6,677 bases of DNA from CBDTTM01 sp965363355. GTDB lineage: Bacteria; Bacillota; Negativicutes; Selenomonadales; Selenomonadaceae. Shown here in pieces: positions 6,467-6,677 of this stretch. The stretch lies in assembly GCA_965363355.1 (NCBI GenBank), contig CBDTTM010000142.1:1-6677 (forward strand). The letters run 5' to 3'. Below the pieces are notes generated by a model. That model did not search any database. It was not told where the DNA came from and saw only the letters and a list, made by a program, of their open reading frames with translations. The position numbers were made by a program, and so were the translations under genes. Numbering within the stretch: the stretch's first letter is position 1; each line of letters opens with the position of its first letter.

Positions 6467-6510
6467 AAAAAAAACACAGATGACCGTTTTTAAGAAACAA
6501 CGATCACCTG
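6467..6510 (-). terminator. Intrinsic terminator after the ftsZ-like gene
   Basis: A 12-pair stem with two G-U pairs (6477-6488 with 6499-6510) and a 10-nt loop is followed on the minus strand by TG and eight T residues (6474-6467). It starts 20 bases past the stop codon at 6531, so it should end the cell-division transcript cleanly. Confidence 0.9.
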
Positions 6511-6530
6511 CAGTGAATTCCCAGTTTTAC

Positions 6531-6677
6531 TTAATTATTGCTTTTTCTCATCCAAGTCGGAATTTCCGGCATAGATACATTATCCATCTTAAATACATCG
6601 ATGCGATGTGCATTTGTATCGACATCAAGCTTTTCACCGGCCACATCAACGGTAACCGTACTATCATCAAAGCCTGT
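6531..6677 (-). CDS. ftsZ: FtsZ cell-division GTPase, C-terminal end (partial; start beyond the right edge)
   Basis: Only the last 48 residues and the TAA stop are visible. The fragment opens with TGF, which I read as the end of the ATGF stretch that closes the FtsZ core domain, and finishes with EIPTWMRKSNN, matching the FtsZ C-terminal conserved peptide (consensus of the form D-IP-FLR-R) that binds partners such as FtsA, SepF and ZapD. Between them lie about 34 residues rich in D, V and T, a short linker compared with the roughly 50-residue linkers of E. coli and B. subtilis FtsZ. FtsZ polymerises into the cytoplasmic division ring. A strong terminator follows, fitting the position of ftsZ at the end of a division cluster. 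With so little sequence the call rests on the two short motifs; the GTP-binding region is outside the window. Confidence 0.75.
   Translation of the reverse strand, partial: TGFDDSTVTVDVAGEKLDVDTNAHRIDVFKMDNVSMPEIPTWMRKSNN

Noticed and set aside
1..6677. CRISPR, mobile element, toxin-antitoxin, defence or phage system
   Set aside because: No direct-repeat arrays, transposase motifs, attachment-like repeats or small paired toxin/antitoxin frames were found. All coding space is explained by conserved chromosomal genes.

Overview
The window comes from a low-to-mid GC bacterium, and every gene I can support is on the minus strand, so the biological reading order runs from the right end (6677) to the left end (1). 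Gram-positive-like AGGAGG/AGGGGG ribosome binding sites, two TTG starts and a typical rimO-cinA pair point to the Firmicutes. A periplasmic-type binding protein with no lipobox would suit a diderm member such as a Negativicute. That assignment is inference, not proof.

Right to left: (1) the last 48 codons of a gene that I read as ftsZ (ATGF end of the core, IPTW.RK tail), closed by a strong intrinsic terminator (6467-6510). (2) A promoter with a perfect TATAAT (6430-6458) and a lone gene for a type 2 extracellular solute-binding protein of the FbpA/COG1840 kind (5346-6374), with no transporter partner in view. A hairpin and a displaced T-run follow it (5293-5338). (3) A compact cluster rimO (3935-5269), cinA (2668-3909) and a DeaD/CsdA-type RNA helicase (1042-2646), with gaps of 25 and 21 nt, ended by a strong terminator (1001-1026). 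(4) A 432-nt non-coding stretch (610-1041). Besides that terminator it holds two candidate extended -10 promoters, a molybdenum cofactor (Moco) riboswitch aptamer (about 718-826), and an expression platform with an antiterminator/terminator choice. (5) The first 203 codons of a molybdopterin-binding MoeA-like protein (1-609), which runs off the left edge.

Functionally, the rimO-cinA-deaD cluster joins ribosome maturation (S12 methylthiolation and RNA remodelling) with pyridine nucleotide repair. The left end is a self-contained molybdenum cofactor control unit: the leader RNA most likely senses Moco and stops transcription of the molybdopterin-binding protein when cofactor is plentiful. The most noteworthy element is this riboswitch and its switch architecture. 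It belongs to a known class, and I found no evidence of an undescribed system. There are no tRNAs, rRNAs, CRISPR arrays, insertion sequences or phage genes in the window.
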